NCBI RefSeq assembly: GCF_042427575.1
Contig: NZ_JBHMFD010000002.1
Location: forward strand, 161,750-225,749
Direction of reading: 5' to 3'
Origin: Bergeyella porcorum
GTDB lineage: Bacteria; Bacteroidota; Bacteroidia; Flavobacteriales; Weeksellaceae
Length of the DNA: 64,000 nucleotides
The notes beneath the pieces were generated by a model. The model had not been told where the DNA came from. It did not search any database and saw only the letters and a program-made list of their open reading frames with translations. This document shows, one piece after another, positions 53,106 to 61,981 of this stretch; position 1 is the stretch's first letter; every line of letters begins with the position of its first letter. The translations under genes and the position numbers were made by a program.

Positions 53106-54167
53106 TTACGCCTCAAAGGTGTAAACGCCTAAATATTTCAGCTCGGATTGGGCTTGATTCTGAGCTTCCTCTTCTGCATTTTCTTTTTTATAAGTCACAT
53201 TCAGTGGTACTTTCTGAAGCAGGAACGAGGTATGGGCATTCTTATCTACCACCGTCTTGAAAACCTCTTCTATGGTAGAATTGGCAAGCGATGCAAAGCT
53301 TATATCTTCAAAACCGTGGAATAACCTCAACTGCTCTTGCCCTGTAAAATGCTCATCTACAAACCTCTGAAACTGAGATCTACTATCAAAGTTACCACCC
53401 CATATTTTATAAGCATAAGATTTCTTTTTCGCCTTGTCTTCTATGCTCTGATAGACGAAATTTTCACCCAAATATGCCTCTCGTACCTGCGGGTCATTGG
53501 CCAAGTCTTCGGGAAGTCCTTCCTTTAAAATACGCCCTTCAAACATAATGTAAGTTTTATGCGTAATGGCAAGGGTCTGCTGCACATTATGGTCGGTAAT
53601 AAGGATACCGATATTCTTATGCGTAAGGCTTCTCACAATCTTCTGAATATCTTCTACCGCAATGGGATCTACCCCAGCAAAAGGCTCGTCTAAGAGGATA
53701 AAATTAGGGTCGGTAGCGAGACATCTGGCTATTTCGGTTCTTCTTCTTTCACCTCCAGAGAGCAGGTCGCCTCGGTTTCGGCGGACGTGCTCCAAGGAGA
53801 ACTCTTCTATCAGCTCATCACATTTCATCTGTTGCTCTTTCTTGGAAAGTTTTGTAAGCTGCAACACGCCCATAATATTCTCTTCCACCGAAAGTTTTCT
53901 GAAAACCGATGCTTCCTGAGCCAAATAGCCAATCCCCTTCTGAGCACGGCGGTACATAGCATCGCTGGTGATATTTTGGTCATTGAGGAAGATATTTCCC
54001 GAAGTAGGCTTTACCAAACCTACAATCATATAGAAAGATGTGGTTTTCCCCGCACCATTAGGCCCGAGTAATCCTACAATCTCGCCTTGCTTTACCTCTA
54101 CGGAAACTCCTTTCACTACTTTTTTGGAGCCGTATTCTTTGATTAAATTTTCGCCTCGTAAAATCAT
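53106..54167 (-). CDS. lptB: LPS export ABC transporter ATP-binding protein with C-terminal extension
   Basis: ATPase of the LptBFG complex, which extracts lipopolysaccharide from the inner membrane. Start at the ATG giving MILRGENLIKEYG. Walker A GPNGAGKTT, Q-loop YLAQEASVFRKLSVEENI, signature LLSGGERRRTEIAR, Walker B ILLDEPFAGVDP and the switch His in ILITDHNV are all present, and AYLGENF ends the normal domain near residue 240. About 110 further residues follow (YKIWGGNFDSRSQFQRFVDE, IEEVFKTVVDKNAHTSFLL), which typical LptB of about 241 residues lacks. A TATATTTG element just 6 bp before the ATG suggests a leaderless transcript. Confidence 0.93.
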   Translation of the reverse strand: MILRGENLIKEYGSKKVVKGVSVEVKQGEIVGLLGPNGAGKTTSFYMIVGLVKPTSGNIFLNDQNITSDAMYRRAQKGIGYLAQEASVFRKLSVEENIMGVLQLTKLSKKEQQMKCDELIEEFSLEHVRRNRGDLLSGGERRRTEIARCLATDPNFILLDEPFAGVDPIAVEDIQKIVRSLTHKNIGILITDHNVQQTLAITHKTYIMFEGRILKEGLPEDLANDPQVREAYLGENFVYQSIEDKAKKKSYAYKIWGGNFDSRSQFQRFVDEHFTGQEQLRLFHGFEDISFASLANSTIEEVFKTVVDKNAHTSFLLQKVPLNVTYKKENAEEEAQNQAQSELKYLGVYTFEA

Positions 54168-54173
54168 ACTTTG

Positions 54174-54181
54174 CAAATATA
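54174..54181 (-). promoter_or_regulatory. -7 promoter element (TATATTTG) immediately upstream of lptB
   Basis: Minus-strand TATATTTG ends 6 bp before the ATG, so transcription would begin at or next to the start codon. Confidence 0.5.
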
Positions 54182-54296
54182 ATTATTAGATTTGAATCTA
54201 AGAAAAGGATATATAGAAGCTGTCCGAAAAGTTTGACCAACCGCGTGAGAATTGAATATTTGAATACTCTTTGTGAAGGAGGGTACGAGTAATATT

Positions 54297-54334
54297 ATCA
54301 AAAAAAGGCTGTCCAAAACTTTTCGGACAGCCTC
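54297..54334 (-). terminator. Terminator of the transaldolase-like gene
   Basis: Minus-strand stem GGCTGTCC / GGACAGCC with a 10-base loop, followed by about seven T. The left part of the hairpin is repeated, inverted, at 54219-54234. Confidence 0.8.
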
Positions 54335-54353
54335 TCTCTTCTTTTATGTTAAG

Positions 54354-55007
54354 CTAAGATAATTTCTTAGAATCTTCGATGAACTGAGCTAATCCTTTAT
54401 CTGTCAATGGATGATTAAGCAAAGAAAGAATTGGTGCCAGTGGTGAAGTAATCACATCTGCACCTATCTTAGCACAATCTATAATGTGCATAGAATGGCG
54501 GATAGATGCTGCTAAAATCTGAGTGCTAAAACCATAATTATCATAAATGGTACGGATTTCGTCTATCAGATTGAGACCATCTACGGAGATGTCATCTAAT
54601 CTACCCAAAAATGGCGATACATAAGTAGCTCCAGCTTTTGCCGCTAAAAGTGCTTGTCCTGCCGAGAAAATAAGGGTGCAGTTGGTTTTGATTCCCTTAT
54701 CAGAAAAGTACTTCAATGCCTTTACACCATCTTTTATCATTGGGATTTTTACCACGATATTAGGATGGATGGCTGCAAGCTCTTCACCCTCTTTTATCAT
54801 TTCTTCATAAGTGGTAGAAAGAACCTCTGCGGAGATATCGCCATCTACGATTTCACAGATGGTTTTATAATGATTTTTAATGGCTTCATTACCGCTGATG
54901 CCTTCTTTTGCCATTAGCGAAGGATTGGTAGTTACTCCATCTAAAATTCCGAGATTTTGAGCTTCTTTGATTTGCTCTAAGTTGGCTGTGTCAATAAAAA
55001 ATTTCAT
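54354..55007 (-). CDS. Fructose-6-phosphate aldolase / small transaldolase
   Basis: TIM-barrel class I aldolase of 217 residues of the TalC/FSA group, shorter than classic transaldolase. FIDTANLEQIK (4-14), GVTTNPSLMAKEG, NIVVKIPMIKDG with the Schiff-base Lys near 87, NCTLIFSAGQALLAAKAGATYVSPFLGRLDD (in two parts) and AASIRHSMHI are conserved. It acts on fructose 6-phosphate or sedoheptulose 7-phosphate in pentose metabolism; the two activities cannot be separated safely here. Promoter element TATCTTTG lies 24 bp upstream; a terminator follows. Confidence 0.92.
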   Translation of the reverse strand: MKFFIDTANLEQIKEAQNLGILDGVTTNPSLMAKEGISGNEAIKNHYKTICEIVDGDISAEVLSTTYEEMIKEGEELAAIHPNIVVKIPMIKDGVKALKYFSDKGIKTNCTLIFSAGQALLAAKAGATYVSPFLGRLDDISVDGLNLIDEIRTIYDNYGFSTQILAASIRHSMHIIDCAKIGADVITSPLAPILSLLNHPLTDKGLAQFIEDSKKLS

Positions 55008-55031
55008 TGTTTACTTTTAATTTTTGTCCTA

Positions 55032-55039
55032 CAAAGATA
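55032..55039 (-). promoter_or_regulatory. -7 promoter element (TATCTTTG) for the transaldolase-like gene
   Basis: Minus-strand TATCTTTG matches TANNTTTG, 24 bp before the ATG. Confidence 0.6.
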
Positions 55040-55166
55040 AGAAAATGTTTTGAAGGAAAATATTTGGATAATGTTCTATATTATGAAGTGTTGCAAAGAG
55101 CTTGTTTTAATTTATAGATTTCATTGTTTTAAGATAGATTTTGATTCAGTAAAACTCAAACAGACA

Positions 55167-58100
55167 CTAAGGTCTTATGGAATCTTGTTTAATATTAGTG
55201 CTATCTTTCTTTTTCTTTCGTCTAAAAATGGTATTGAAACTCTTGCTGTACACTACCCCCACGCCATAGTTCTGATTGGCTGAGTTGGAAGCTCCCCCCA
55301 CTAATCCGATATTAGAAGGCTTGGAGTAAATCCTCAGCAATCTGGTTTTATCATTGTTTTTGCTCCAATCGTATTCTACAATCCCCTCGCCTGATAGGTA
55401 ATTGGTCTCTGTAAGTTCGCTACCTCGGGAGAGTGGTACTCCCATTCCTGTTTTTATATTGACTCTTGGGGAAAGATTGAAACTTAGGCTGGCATTGGCT
55501 CTATCGCTAATGTTAGAAGATTGGTCGCCTTTCAAATAATTCAAATCCACCTGAACCTCGTTGCTGATGGTATTGAATACAGAACCCAATTGCTTGAAAA
55601 GCATATTGTAGCCTGAGCTTTCTAAGGTTCCTCCTAAGTCCACATCAAGACCTGTGTTCTGAGTATTAAAGGCATTCATCACAAGAATAGAGCCAAATTG
55701 GATGACTTTCTCATCTTCGTTCATCATCTTATTAGCTAAGGTTTCACGCAACTGGCTGGTAAGATCTGGGGCACTTACCCCAAGTTTAATTTCAGGGCTA
55801 TTGAGCCTTCCATCTATATCTACCGTGAGAAGAACGCTTACAGGTGGCAAGGTGGTTCCTAAATAGCTGCCCGCATTAGAAACTGTTCGCATATAATCTG
55901 CCTTGATATCTAAGGCAGGTGTCATTGCATCGCCATCCCATCTTATTTTGCTTCCTCTATCAATTTGGAATGTTCTATCCAAAATAGCTTTGGATACAAA
56001 AGTGCCATTATCTACTTGATAGCCTCCATTCATAGAGATATTGCCGTTGCGTTCCATTCGGAATCTGAGTGGATTGGCCACCCCTCTTACGCTAATATTC
56101 CCCACATCGGCAGGCAGCATTACATTCACTGTAGTACCTTTGTCCACCGCTACATTGAAGTCCAAATTCATATTGGCACCACTTTTTTTATTTTCACCAG
56201 ATACAATAGCTCCTGTTTCATCTTTTTCAAGGAAACGAAGCATTTTAAACTCATCTACTCCCGAGGTAGAGCCCGCATTGAAGGTAAACATACTATTATT
56301 AAGTGCCTTGAAAGGATCATTAATATCGGTGGAAATATTGAGTGCAGATACAGGTCCTGAAACATACAAGTTGCCCTGCCCATATACTCTTCCCCAAAAC
56401 AAATCAAAATCTTTCTGCTGGGTATTAAGTACCGTAAGGTTATCCGCACGCATAATGAGGTTGACTGCCATAGATGCCAAAGTTTCAAACTGAATGGCTC
56501 CAGAAATGGTGCCGCTAGAATTGGCTCTTCCATCTTTTATTCTAATGTCATTCAGCACTGCTAATCCCTTGGATAAAGGAATTACAGTATCATCAAAGGA
56601 ATAATCTACTCCTGTGAAATTGAGCTTCAATCCAAAACCGCTCAATGCAATATCTCCACTATAGTCCACATCATTGATAGGCCCTGATATGGACAAGATG
56701 CCATTGGCTTTTCCTCGCATATTTCCAAACACGCCTTTTACAAACTGCTGAGAAAATGCAAGATCAAAATCCTTCATATCCGCTTGGATGTCAAGCGTAG
56801 GTGTTTTAGGATTATTATCAATAATTCCTGTCACAGAGAGTTTATTATCCCCTATAATCCCTGCCGAAGCCACGCTTGCTTCTACATCAAAAATATTAGG
56901 CTTATCACTATTTTTAACATTAATATCGATATTTCCCATATCCCTACCATCCATAGAAATTTCATTAACATTGAGGGTAATTAAAGGTTCCAGATTACTT
57001 TTGTTCATAGCAATATCAAAAGTTCCATTGGCGATACCTTTGATGTTCATTGTATTGCCATCGCTTTGCATTTCCATTAGCTTAGACAACTGAAGATTAT
57101 GGATTTCCCCTTCAACCTTAAAATCTGTCCCCGATTGGAAAACACCTTCTTTAATAAGAATAGAGCTATCATCAGAATACACTCTAAAATTATGAACTAA
57201 AATATTCCCCGTTTTCTTCTTGTAAACAATAGAATGATTCAGCTCTTCACTGGTATCTATCTTCCAAGTGATATTATTGAAGGTCATCTCCGTAGGCTCA
57301 AATTGCACAACATAATCCCCTGTCGCATTGATGCTTTGGTTAAGATGAATGGCATAGTCTTTCATATTACCATTGAGTTCTTCCTCTGGAGTTCCGTGGA
57401 AAAATTTAGCCGAAAGGTGTAGGGTTTTGTTATCATTATTTCGACCTGTAAGGGCTACGCCTCGGAAGATGTGCTCGCCATATTTTGCTCTTTCAAGTTT
57501 CACAAAGATTTGCTCTTCTTGATTCGCGGTATTGATTTTTAATACCAAATCTTCAGCATCTAGCGTTTCTGCCACCTGCTTATCTTCCTCAGTAGTTGTT
57601 CCTTGTAACTCTGCTAAGGTTTTATTAACCGATTGAGCATCTTTCTCGGATAGACGATAGACTAAATAAGGAGCATCTGCATTCAAAACCAAGTGATTAC
57701 CATCTCCATCATAAGAGCCTGACACCCTTACACCTTGCGGAATATTGAGATTTGGTACAAAATAATTGACCAACCCCTGCTGAATGTCCAATTCTACATT
57801 AAAACTCTGCCCTTTATAAAGTTTTCTTGGTGGTAAGCCTACCAAAATTTTATCCAACCCGTTTTGTACCATTCCGCTAAGGTCTCCTAGCTGGTATTTT
57901 CCTGCAATTCTTCCATTGGCAGCACCTGGGGCATTCAGCTCTATGATACGATTGCCATTTCCCATATAGGCTTTAACATCCGCATTGGGTATGGTGTAAG
58001 TTTTATGATTAGAGCTAAACCGAATCCCTTTGAGATGAGCGTCTAAATCTAAGTCATTAATATTAGACATTGCTATTTTTCCTTGAATAACTCCACTCAC

Positions 58101-59888
58101 ACTCTGTGCATTAGACTGTCCTGTAAAATAGCCGAGGTTTAATTTTTTGATATCCGCATTGATATCTGCTGCCAATCTGGAGGTTCTGAAATCGACAAAG
58201 CCATCTACATTGGCAACCGCCTGAGCATCATCAATCTGAATCAATCCTTTATAAGTTCTCTTATCCAGTAAACCATCTAAATGAAGCCGATGGATGGTTT
58301 TATCCATAATCTCAATAGATGCAATATTAGCATTGGTCTTTATCACCATCTCATTCACATCAAAACTTTGCCCTTGAAGATTAAAATCCCCCGAAATTAA
58401 TCCTACCTGTGGTGATTTGGTAATGACCGCTGTATTCAAATCTTTAACATTGAAACGACCTCTATATTTAGGCATCTGTGTGCTGTAATCTTCCAAATAA
58501 AAATCAGAAATACTAGCCTGCCCTATGCCCGCTACCAAATTGCCTTCGGATACAAAAATTTGCTCTGGCATTACCCGCACCGCACCATTATATTTTAATC
58601 TCCCAAAATCATCGGCAAAGTTTTTCATCTTTGTAGCAATGAAAGACGGCAACATTTCCTTTAAGGAAACATAGGTAAAATCGGTGGACAGTTTATCGGT
58701 TTCAATAACGAATTTCCCGTGAAGCAAATTGGTAAACCTAATGTAGGGCGTAGCGATGGTGTTTTCTTTATTTCCCAATACAAAGTTTTTGAGGTTAAAA
58801 TTATTGAGCGTGCCACGCATTTGCCCAGAGGTATTTATAGGCTTATAATTGTCCCAATGGGTTACAAAATAACTGATATCATACCCACTGATTTGGCTAC
58901 CTTGCTGCAAATTCATTTCCCAACGCACTCTATCGGTGAAATCTGCCCAAGAGCCATTGTTCAAATTGAATTTTAAATCCCCTTGCAATAAGGTATGGTC
59001 GGTATTTAGAGTTAAATCTTTCAGAGAAAGAAAGCGTTTGGTAAGCGCCAAATCTGTGCTAAAAGTATCTACAAAATGAACCTTTCCCCAGCGTTTGGTT
59101 TTGAAAGTAAGATTATTAATTCTTGCAAAAACATCAGCACCATTCACCTTTACCGAAGGAGCTAAAAGATTGAAATCGTGAGCATAGAGCCATTTTCCTT
59201 TATCTCCCTCACTGTTCATATTAATGATGGAAACTTTAGAATTAACAATCTCTAAACGAGAATCTAGCTGGAACGGTGGTTTTTTAGGGTCTCGGGGTTT
59301 TCCAGAATCAAAATTGCCAATATACTTAATGAAATTGGAAATGCTATCGCCCTTGTAAGTAATCACTTTGATATCAGCATCTCTAAGCTGTAGTGCATCA
59401 AAGCTGAGATGGTTGTTTTTCTTTCTTACCAAGCCATTCACCAGTTCTATCCAATTAGAATTGGCTCTAAATTCTCTTATTTTGATAAAGTCAAGCCCTT
59501 TTTCATCTTTTATTTTAAGCCCTTTAATGGTAATATCGCCAAAATAATCTACATCCACACTCTCGGTGGTCATCTGAGCTTTAAAGTCTTGGTTTAATAA
59601 GGCTAATGCTTGGTTGGCAGCCCATTGTTTGGTTATGCCAAGATTGATAACCACCGCAATGGTGACTACCAGAAAGAGTCCTATCCAAAATAAAATCTGC
59701 AACAATCTTGCCCACCAGCTGATGCTTACCACATCTTTAGCCGCCTGTTCTGTAAACTCTTTGGCGGTCTCTACGGGATGTTGTACGGCATCTTTCACCA
59801 GTTCTTTAGCCCCCTCTATGCTGATTTTATTTTCAGAGCTTGCTTTTTTATCTTTTTCTTTATCGTAATTATTCTCTAAATTTGCCAT
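55167..59888 (-). CDS. tamB: Translocation and assembly module protein TamB (DUF490)
   Basis: AsmA/TamB-family protein of 1573 residues that spans the periplasm and moves lipids or helps insert outer-membrane proteins. The start at 59888 (MANLENNYDKEKDKK) is preferred to an in-frame start 105 bases upstream, which would run deep into tsaD. An acidic cytoplasmic tail is followed by one membrane anchor (WIGLFLVVTIAVVINLGI, about 80-100), then a very long beta-helical body. The C-terminal DUF490 region has LPADVGNISVRGVANPLRF, GGYQVDNGTFVS and VDIDGRLNSPEIKLGVSAPD, and ends near YGVGVVYSKSFNTIFRRK. Divergent from tsaD with only 4 bp between starts. Confidence 0.93.
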   Translation of the reverse strand: MANLENNYDKEKDKKASSENKISIEGAKELVKDAVQHPVETAKEFTEQAAKDVVSISWWARLLQILFWIGLFLVVTIAVVINLGITKQWAANQALALLNQDFKAQMTTESVDVDYFGDITIKGLKIKDEKGLDFIKIREFRANSNWIELVNGLVRKKNNHLSFDALQLRDADIKVITYKGDSISNFIKYIGNFDSGKPRDPKKPPFQLDSRLEIVNSKVSIINMNSEGDKGKWLYAHDFNLLAPSVKVNGADVFARINNLTFKTKRWGKVHFVDTFSTDLALTKRFLSLKDLTLNTDHTLLQGDLKFNLNNGSWADFTDRVRWEMNLQQGSQISGYDISYFVTHWDNYKPINTSGQMRGTLNNFNLKNFVLGNKENTIATPYIRFTNLLHGKFVIETDKLSTDFTYVSLKEMLPSFIATKMKNFADDFGRLKYNGAVRVMPEQIFVSEGNLVAGIGQASISDFYLEDYSTQMPKYRGRFNVKDLNTAVITKSPQVGLISGDFNLQGQSFDVNEMVIKTNANIASIEIMDKTIHRLHLDGLLDKRTYKGLIQIDDAQAVANVDGFVDFRTSRLAADINADIKKLNLGYFTGQSNAQSVSGVIQGKIAMSNINDLDLDAHLKGIRFSSNHKTYTIPNADVKAYMGNGNRIIELNAPGAANGRIAGKYQLGDLSGMVQNGLDKILVGLPPRKLYKGQSFNVELDIQQGLVNYFVPNLNIPQGVRVSGSYDGDGNHLVLNADAPYLVYRLSEKDAQSVNKTLAELQGTTTEEDKQVAETLDAEDLVLKINTANQEEQIFVKLERAKYGEHIFRGVALTGRNNDNKTLHLSAKFFHGTPEEELNGNMKDYAIHLNQSINATGDYVVQFEPTEMTFNNITWKIDTSEELNHSIVYKKKTGNILVHNFRVYSDDSSILIKEGVFQSGTDFKVEGEIHNLQLSKLMEMQSDGNTMNIKGIANGTFDIAMNKSNLEPLITLNVNEISMDGRDMGNIDINVKNSDKPNIFDVEASVASAGIIGDNKLSVTGIIDNNPKTPTLDIQADMKDFDLAFSQQFVKGVFGNMRGKANGILSISGPINDVDYSGDIALSGFGLKLNFTGVDYSFDDTVIPLSKGLAVLNDIRIKDGRANSSGTISGAIQFETLASMAVNLIMRADNLTVLNTQQKDFDLFWGRVYGQGNLYVSGPVSALNISTDINDPFKALNNSMFTFNAGSTSGVDEFKMLRFLEKDETGAIVSGENKKSGANMNLDFNVAVDKGTTVNVMLPADVGNISVRGVANPLRFRMERNGNISMNGGYQVDNGTFVSKAILDRTFQIDRGSKIRWDGDAMTPALDIKADYMRTVSNAGSYLGTTLPPVSVLLTVDIDGRLNSPEIKLGVSAPDLTSQLRETLANKMMNEDEKVIQFGSILVMNAFNTQNTGLDVDLGGTLESSGYNMLFKQLGSVFNTISNEVQVDLNYLKGDQSSNISDRANASLSFNLSPRVNIKTGMGVPLSRGSELTETNYLSGEGIVEYDWSKNNDKTRLLRIYSKPSNIGLVGGASNSANQNYGVGVVYSKSFNTIFRRKKKKDSTNIKQDSIRP
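59877..59884 (+). promoter_or_regulatory. -7 promoter element (TAAATTTG) for tsaD, inside tamB
   Basis: TAAATTTG matches TANNTTTG, 8 bp before the tsaD ATG and inside the first codons of tamB; it implies a nearly leaderless tsaD mRNA. Confidence 0.5.
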
Positions 59889-59892
59889 TGTT

Positions 59893-60927
59893 ATGAACGA
59901 CTCTACAATAATTTTAGGTATCGAATCTTCTTGCGATGATACATCGGCTGCCGTGATACAGGGAAGCAAAATCCTTTCCAATATCGCTGCCAACCAAGAA
60001 ATTCACAATGAATACGGCGGCGTGGTTCCAGAGTTGGCCTCCAGAGCACACCAGCAAAACATTATCCCTGTGGTTCAAAAATCTCTGAACCAAGCAAAGA
60101 TACAACAAAAAGATATCTCCGCCATAGCTTTTACCCGAGGGCCTGGTCTTTTGGGTTCTCTTTTGGTGGGAACTTCCTTTGCTAAATCTCTGGCAATGAG
60201 TCTTAATGTCCCCCTGATAGAAGTTAATCACCTGCAAGCTCACATCTTGGCTCACTTCATAGAAGATGCCAATCCAGAGCCACCAAAATTTCCATTTCTA
60301 TGCCTCACCGTTTCGGGGGGACATACAATGATAGTTCTGGTGAAAGATTATTTCAAAATGGAAATCTTGGGCAAAACCATAGATGATGCCGCAGGCGAAG
60401 CGTTTGATAAAATTGGAAAAATTTTAGGCTTAGATTATCCCGCTGGCCCTATCATAGACCAACTTGCCAAGAAGGGCAATGAAAATGCGTTTCAGTTTAG
60501 CAAACCAAAATTAGAGGGGTACGATTACTCATTTAGTGGAATTAAAACCTCCGTGCTGTATTTCATTCAGAAAGAAGTGAAAAAGAATCCTCATTTTATC
60601 CAAGACCATCTGAATGACCTCTGTGCATCGGTACAGAAAACCATTGTAGATACATTGATGATTAAATTGGAAAAAGCCGCCAAAGACCTCGGCATCAAAG
60701 AAATTGCCATCGCAGGGGGGGTGTCTGCCAACTCCGCACTAAGGCAAGCAATGCACACCAAAGCAGAACAACTGGGCTGGAATATTTATATCCCAAAATT
60801 TGAATACACCACAGACAACGCCGCAATGATTGCAATGGTAGCCCAGTTAAAATATGAGCGAGGCTTGTTTACAGACCTTTCCATCTCAGCCTCTGCAAGG
60901 TATGATATGGAGCAAGATTTTTCTTAA
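59893..60927 (+). CDS. tsaD: tRNA N6-adenosine threonylcarbamoyltransferase
   Basis: TsaD of 344 residues. It transfers the threonylcarbamoyl group to A37 of ANN-decoding tRNAs, together with TsaB and TsaE. Motifs: GIESSCDDTSAAV (6-18), the metal-binding HLQAHILAHF with the HxxxH pair, LTVSGGHTMIV, GKTIDDAAGEAFDKIGKILGL, FSFSGIKTSVLYF and AGGVSANSALR, then TDNAAMIAMVA. Length is typical. rsmE lies 21 bp downstream and is probably cotranscribed. Confidence 0.97.
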   Translation: MNDSTIILGIESSCDDTSAAVIQGSKILSNIAANQEIHNEYGGVVPELASRAHQQNIIPVVQKSLNQAKIQQKDISAIAFTRGPGLLGSLLVGTSFAKSLAMSLNVPLIEVNHLQAHILAHFIEDANPEPPKFPFLCLTVSGGHTMIVLVKDYFKMEILGKTIDDAAGEAFDKIGKILGLDYPAGPIIDQLAKKGNENAFQFSKPKLEGYDYSFSGIKTSVLYFIQKEVKKNPHFIQDHLNDLCASVQKTIVDTLMIKLEKAAKDLGIKEIAIAGGVSANSALRQAMHTKAEQLGWNIYIPKFEYTTDNAAMIAMVAQLKYERGLFTDLSISASARYDMEQDFS

Positions 60928-60948
60928 AACATTTTTATTTATCATACA

Positions 60949-61647
60949 ATGAAACTATTTTTTGGAACGATATATCCCGAAATCAAAATCCACGAAGAAG
61001 AGCAACAGCACATTGTAAAAGTGCTTAGAATGAAGTCTGGGGAAACCATTTTCCTTACCGATGGCGAAGGGCATCTGGCAAAAGGAGAATTGGAACTAGA
61101 AGGTAAAAAAGCAGTGCTGAAAAATGTGGAAATCCAAGAGAAGTTGAAAGGAAATCTCTCAAAACTGCACATTGCCATTGCTCCCACCAAGAATATAGAC
61201 CGAACAGAGTTTTTCGTGGAAAAAGCTACGGAATTGGGCATTGATGAAATCACTTTCCTCATCACTGATAAGTCTGAAAGAAAACACCTTAACATCGATA
61301 AAATCCGAAAACAAGCCATTGCTGCCTCTAAGCAATCGCTTAGGGTGTATTTTCCTATAATCAATGAAGCTACCAAGCTTTCGGAGTTCATCAAAACCAT
61401 TAATCCAGCACAAACTTTTGTAGCTCATTGCGATGTAAATTTCGATAGAATTGCCCTAAATGCCTTGCCAATAGCTCAGGATATGGTGGTGCTCATAGGG
61501 CCAGAGGGCGATTTTAGTCCGAAAGAAATCCAGATGCTTTCCGAGAAAGGAATTAAAGCCGTTAGTTTTGGATCTCAACGATTGAGAACCGAGACGGCAG
61601 GGATTTTTGTAGCCGCTCACCGACTAAGTATGCAAAATAAAGATTAA
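60949..61647 (+). CDS. rsmE: 16S rRNA (uracil(1498)-N(3))-methyltransferase
   Basis: SPOUT methyltransferase of 232 residues that methylates U1498 of 16S rRNA. An N-terminal PUA-like domain (to about residue 70, HIVKVLRMKSGETIFLTDGEG) is followed by the trefoil-knot domain with IAIAPTKNIDRTEFFVEKATELGIDEI (in family order), VVLIGPEGDFSPKEIQML and FGSQRLRTETAG, which bind S-adenosylmethionine. It lies 21 bp after tsaD. A 21-bp tandem array begins directly after the stop codon. Confidence 0.97.
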   Translation: MKLFFGTIYPEIKIHEEEQQHIVKVLRMKSGETIFLTDGEGHLAKGELELEGKKAVLKNVEIQEKLKGNLSKLHIAIAPTKNIDRTEFFVEKATELGIDEITFLITDKSERKHLNIDKIRKQAIAASKQSLRVYFPIINEATKLSEFIKTINPAQTFVAHCDVNFDRIALNALPIAQDMVVLIGPEGDFSPKEIQMLSEKGIKAVSFGSQRLRTETAGIFVAAHRLSMQNKD

Positions 61648-61930
61648 AATAAGCGAGGTCACCACTCAAATAAGCGAGGTCACCACTCAAATGAGTAAGG
61701 TCACCCCTTAAATAAGGAAGGTAACCACTAAAATAAAGAAGGTAACCACTAAAATAAGCAAGGTAACCACTAAAATAAAGAAGGTAACCACTAAAATAAG
61801 GATGGTAACCACTAAAACAAGGAAGGAAACGACTAAAATAAGCAAGGTAACCACTAAAATAAGGAAGGTAACCACTAAAATAAGCAAGGTAACCACCAAA
61901 ATAAAGAAGGTAACCACTAAAATAAGCATC
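61648..61930. repeat. 21-bp tandem array, 13 copies, GGTNACC core
   Basis: GGTNACC (or one variant, GGAAACG) starts at 61657, 61678, 61699, 61720, 61741, 61762, 61783, 61804, 61825, 61846, 61867, 61888 and 61909: thirteen units, each exactly 21 bp apart with no indel. The rest of each unit is ACTAAAATAAG plus two or three variable bases. GGTAACC is a 7-bp palindrome with a free centre, and the A-rich part falls once every two helical turns. It fills the space between rsmE and the asparaginase gene. Confidence 0.95.
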
Positions 61931-61981
61931 TTACCATCATAAAAATAGAATATTAAGTCTTAAATAATCAAATCAATAGAA

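Noticed and set aside
55040..55166. Small plus-strand ORF between the transaldolase-like gene and tamB
   Set aside because: Runs into the antisense of tamB, has no ribosome site and no recognisable sequence.
59889..59993. Upstream start for tamB at 59993
   Set aside because: It would overlap tsaD by 100 bp in antisense and adds a non-conserved N-terminus; MANLENN at 59888 starts a sensible cytoplasmic tail.
61708..61929. Minus-strand 73-residue frame of repeated LILVVTF units
   Set aside because: It is the 21-bp array read in frame; the period is a multiple of three so frames stay open by default. No start context or family.
61648..61930. Possible CRISPR array
   Set aside because: Units are contiguous with no unique spacers, and no cas genes occur in the window. 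The same holds for the other two arrays.
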